Assembly: GCA_003453215.1 (NCBI GenBank)
Contig: DMMB01000083.1
Location: 1 to 12,766 of the forward strand
DNA: 12,766 bases
DNA from: Oscillospiraceae bacterium
Lineage (GTDB): Bacteria > Bacillota > Clostridia > Oscillospirales > Ruminococcaceae
Direction of reading: 5' to 3'
Shown here: one piece after another, positions 12,544 to 12,766 of the stretch
Numbering within the stretch: the stretch's first letter is position 1
Layout: each line of letters begins with the position of its first letter
Position numbers and translations under genes: made by a program
The notes under the pieces: model-generated
What the model saw: the letters and a program-made list of their open reading frames with translations, nothing else
Database searches by the model: none
What the model was told of the DNA's origin: nothing

Positions 12544-12766
12544 TCAGATCACAATACCGCCATTGGGGCTGAGAACCTGCCCGGTAAAGTACCGGGCGTC
12601 CTCCCCCGCCAAAAAGGCGATGGCCGCCGCTGCTTCTTCTGGTGTCCCCATGCGGCCCAGTGGGATCTCCTCTTCCAGCATCCGGCGTTCCTCGGCGGTG
12701 AGGTGGGCATTCATTTCGGTATCGATGGCCCCGGGCGCAACACAGTTGACGGTGATGCCGCTGGGG
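12544..12766 (-). CDS. SDR-family oxidoreductase, 3' part only (FabG-like)
   Basis: The last 74 codons of a gene that runs off the right edge; the stop is TGA at 12544-12546. The tail reads SGITVNCVAPGAIDTEM, then PLGRMGTPEEAAAAIAFLAG and YFTGQVLSPNGGIVI. These are the C-terminal hallmarks of short-chain dehydrogenases: the N-x-x-APG-x-I-x-T-x-M loop, the PLGR-x-G-x-PEE-x-A helix, and the TGQ-x-x-x-x-NGG end. It is closest to the FabG (3-oxoacyl-ACP reductase) group. The Rossmann fold and catalytic S-Y-K lie outside the window, so the substrate cannot be judged. Confidence 0.9.
   Translation of the reverse strand, partial: PSGITVNCVAPGAIDTEMNAHLTAEERRMLEEEIPLGRMGTPEEAAAAIAFLAGEDARYFTGQVLSPNGGIVI

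Overview
The window reads as a stretch of core chromosome from a fairly GC-rich, low-redundancy Firmicute. HPr kinase/phosphorylase, strong AAGGAGG-type ribosome binding sites, AT-rich promoters with near-consensus -35/-10 boxes, and a membrane pyrophosphatase beside a clostridial CofE-like gene all fit a gut Oscillospiraceae/Ruminococcaceae lineage (Faecalibacterium/Subdoligranulum/Gemmiger type). The taxon is an inference; no rRNA or species marker is present. There is no IS element, integrase, CRISPR array, tRNA or rRNA.

Left part (1-3541, minus strand): trkA (K+ uptake regulator) with its own promoter and intrinsic terminator, then hprK and murB as a second transcription unit with its own promoter. 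The first 72 bases are unresolved. Middle (3621-8453, plus strand): a consensus-like promoter drives a small alkyltransferase-domain gene, an MscS channel gene and overlapping lrgA-lrgB, packed as one probable operon. A 298-base control region with two tandem promoters and two related inverted repeats follows, then hppA (ion-pumping pyrophosphatase) and a strong terminator. Together with the divergent trkA this makes a roughly 6-kb block concerned with K+/Na+ balance, turgor and membrane energetics.

Right part (8591-12766): a CarD-family RNA polymerase regulator stands alone between two terminators with its own promoter. A CofE-like gene (F420 gamma-glutamyl ligase family) is divergent from a LysR-type regulator, and their promoters share overlapping -10 boxes and flank a 9-bp direct repeat spaced 31 bp. 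A compositionally distinct NUDIX hydrolase gene follows lysR. Converging on it from the right edge are the 3' end of an SDR oxidoreductase gene and a divergent-PAP2 membrane protein gene, with a terminator between.

I see no clearly new multi-gene system. The best leads are regulatory: the CofE-like/LysR control region, the paired TTGTGA/TCACAA repeats before hppA, the palindrome at the trkA start site, and the ion/turgor gene block itself.
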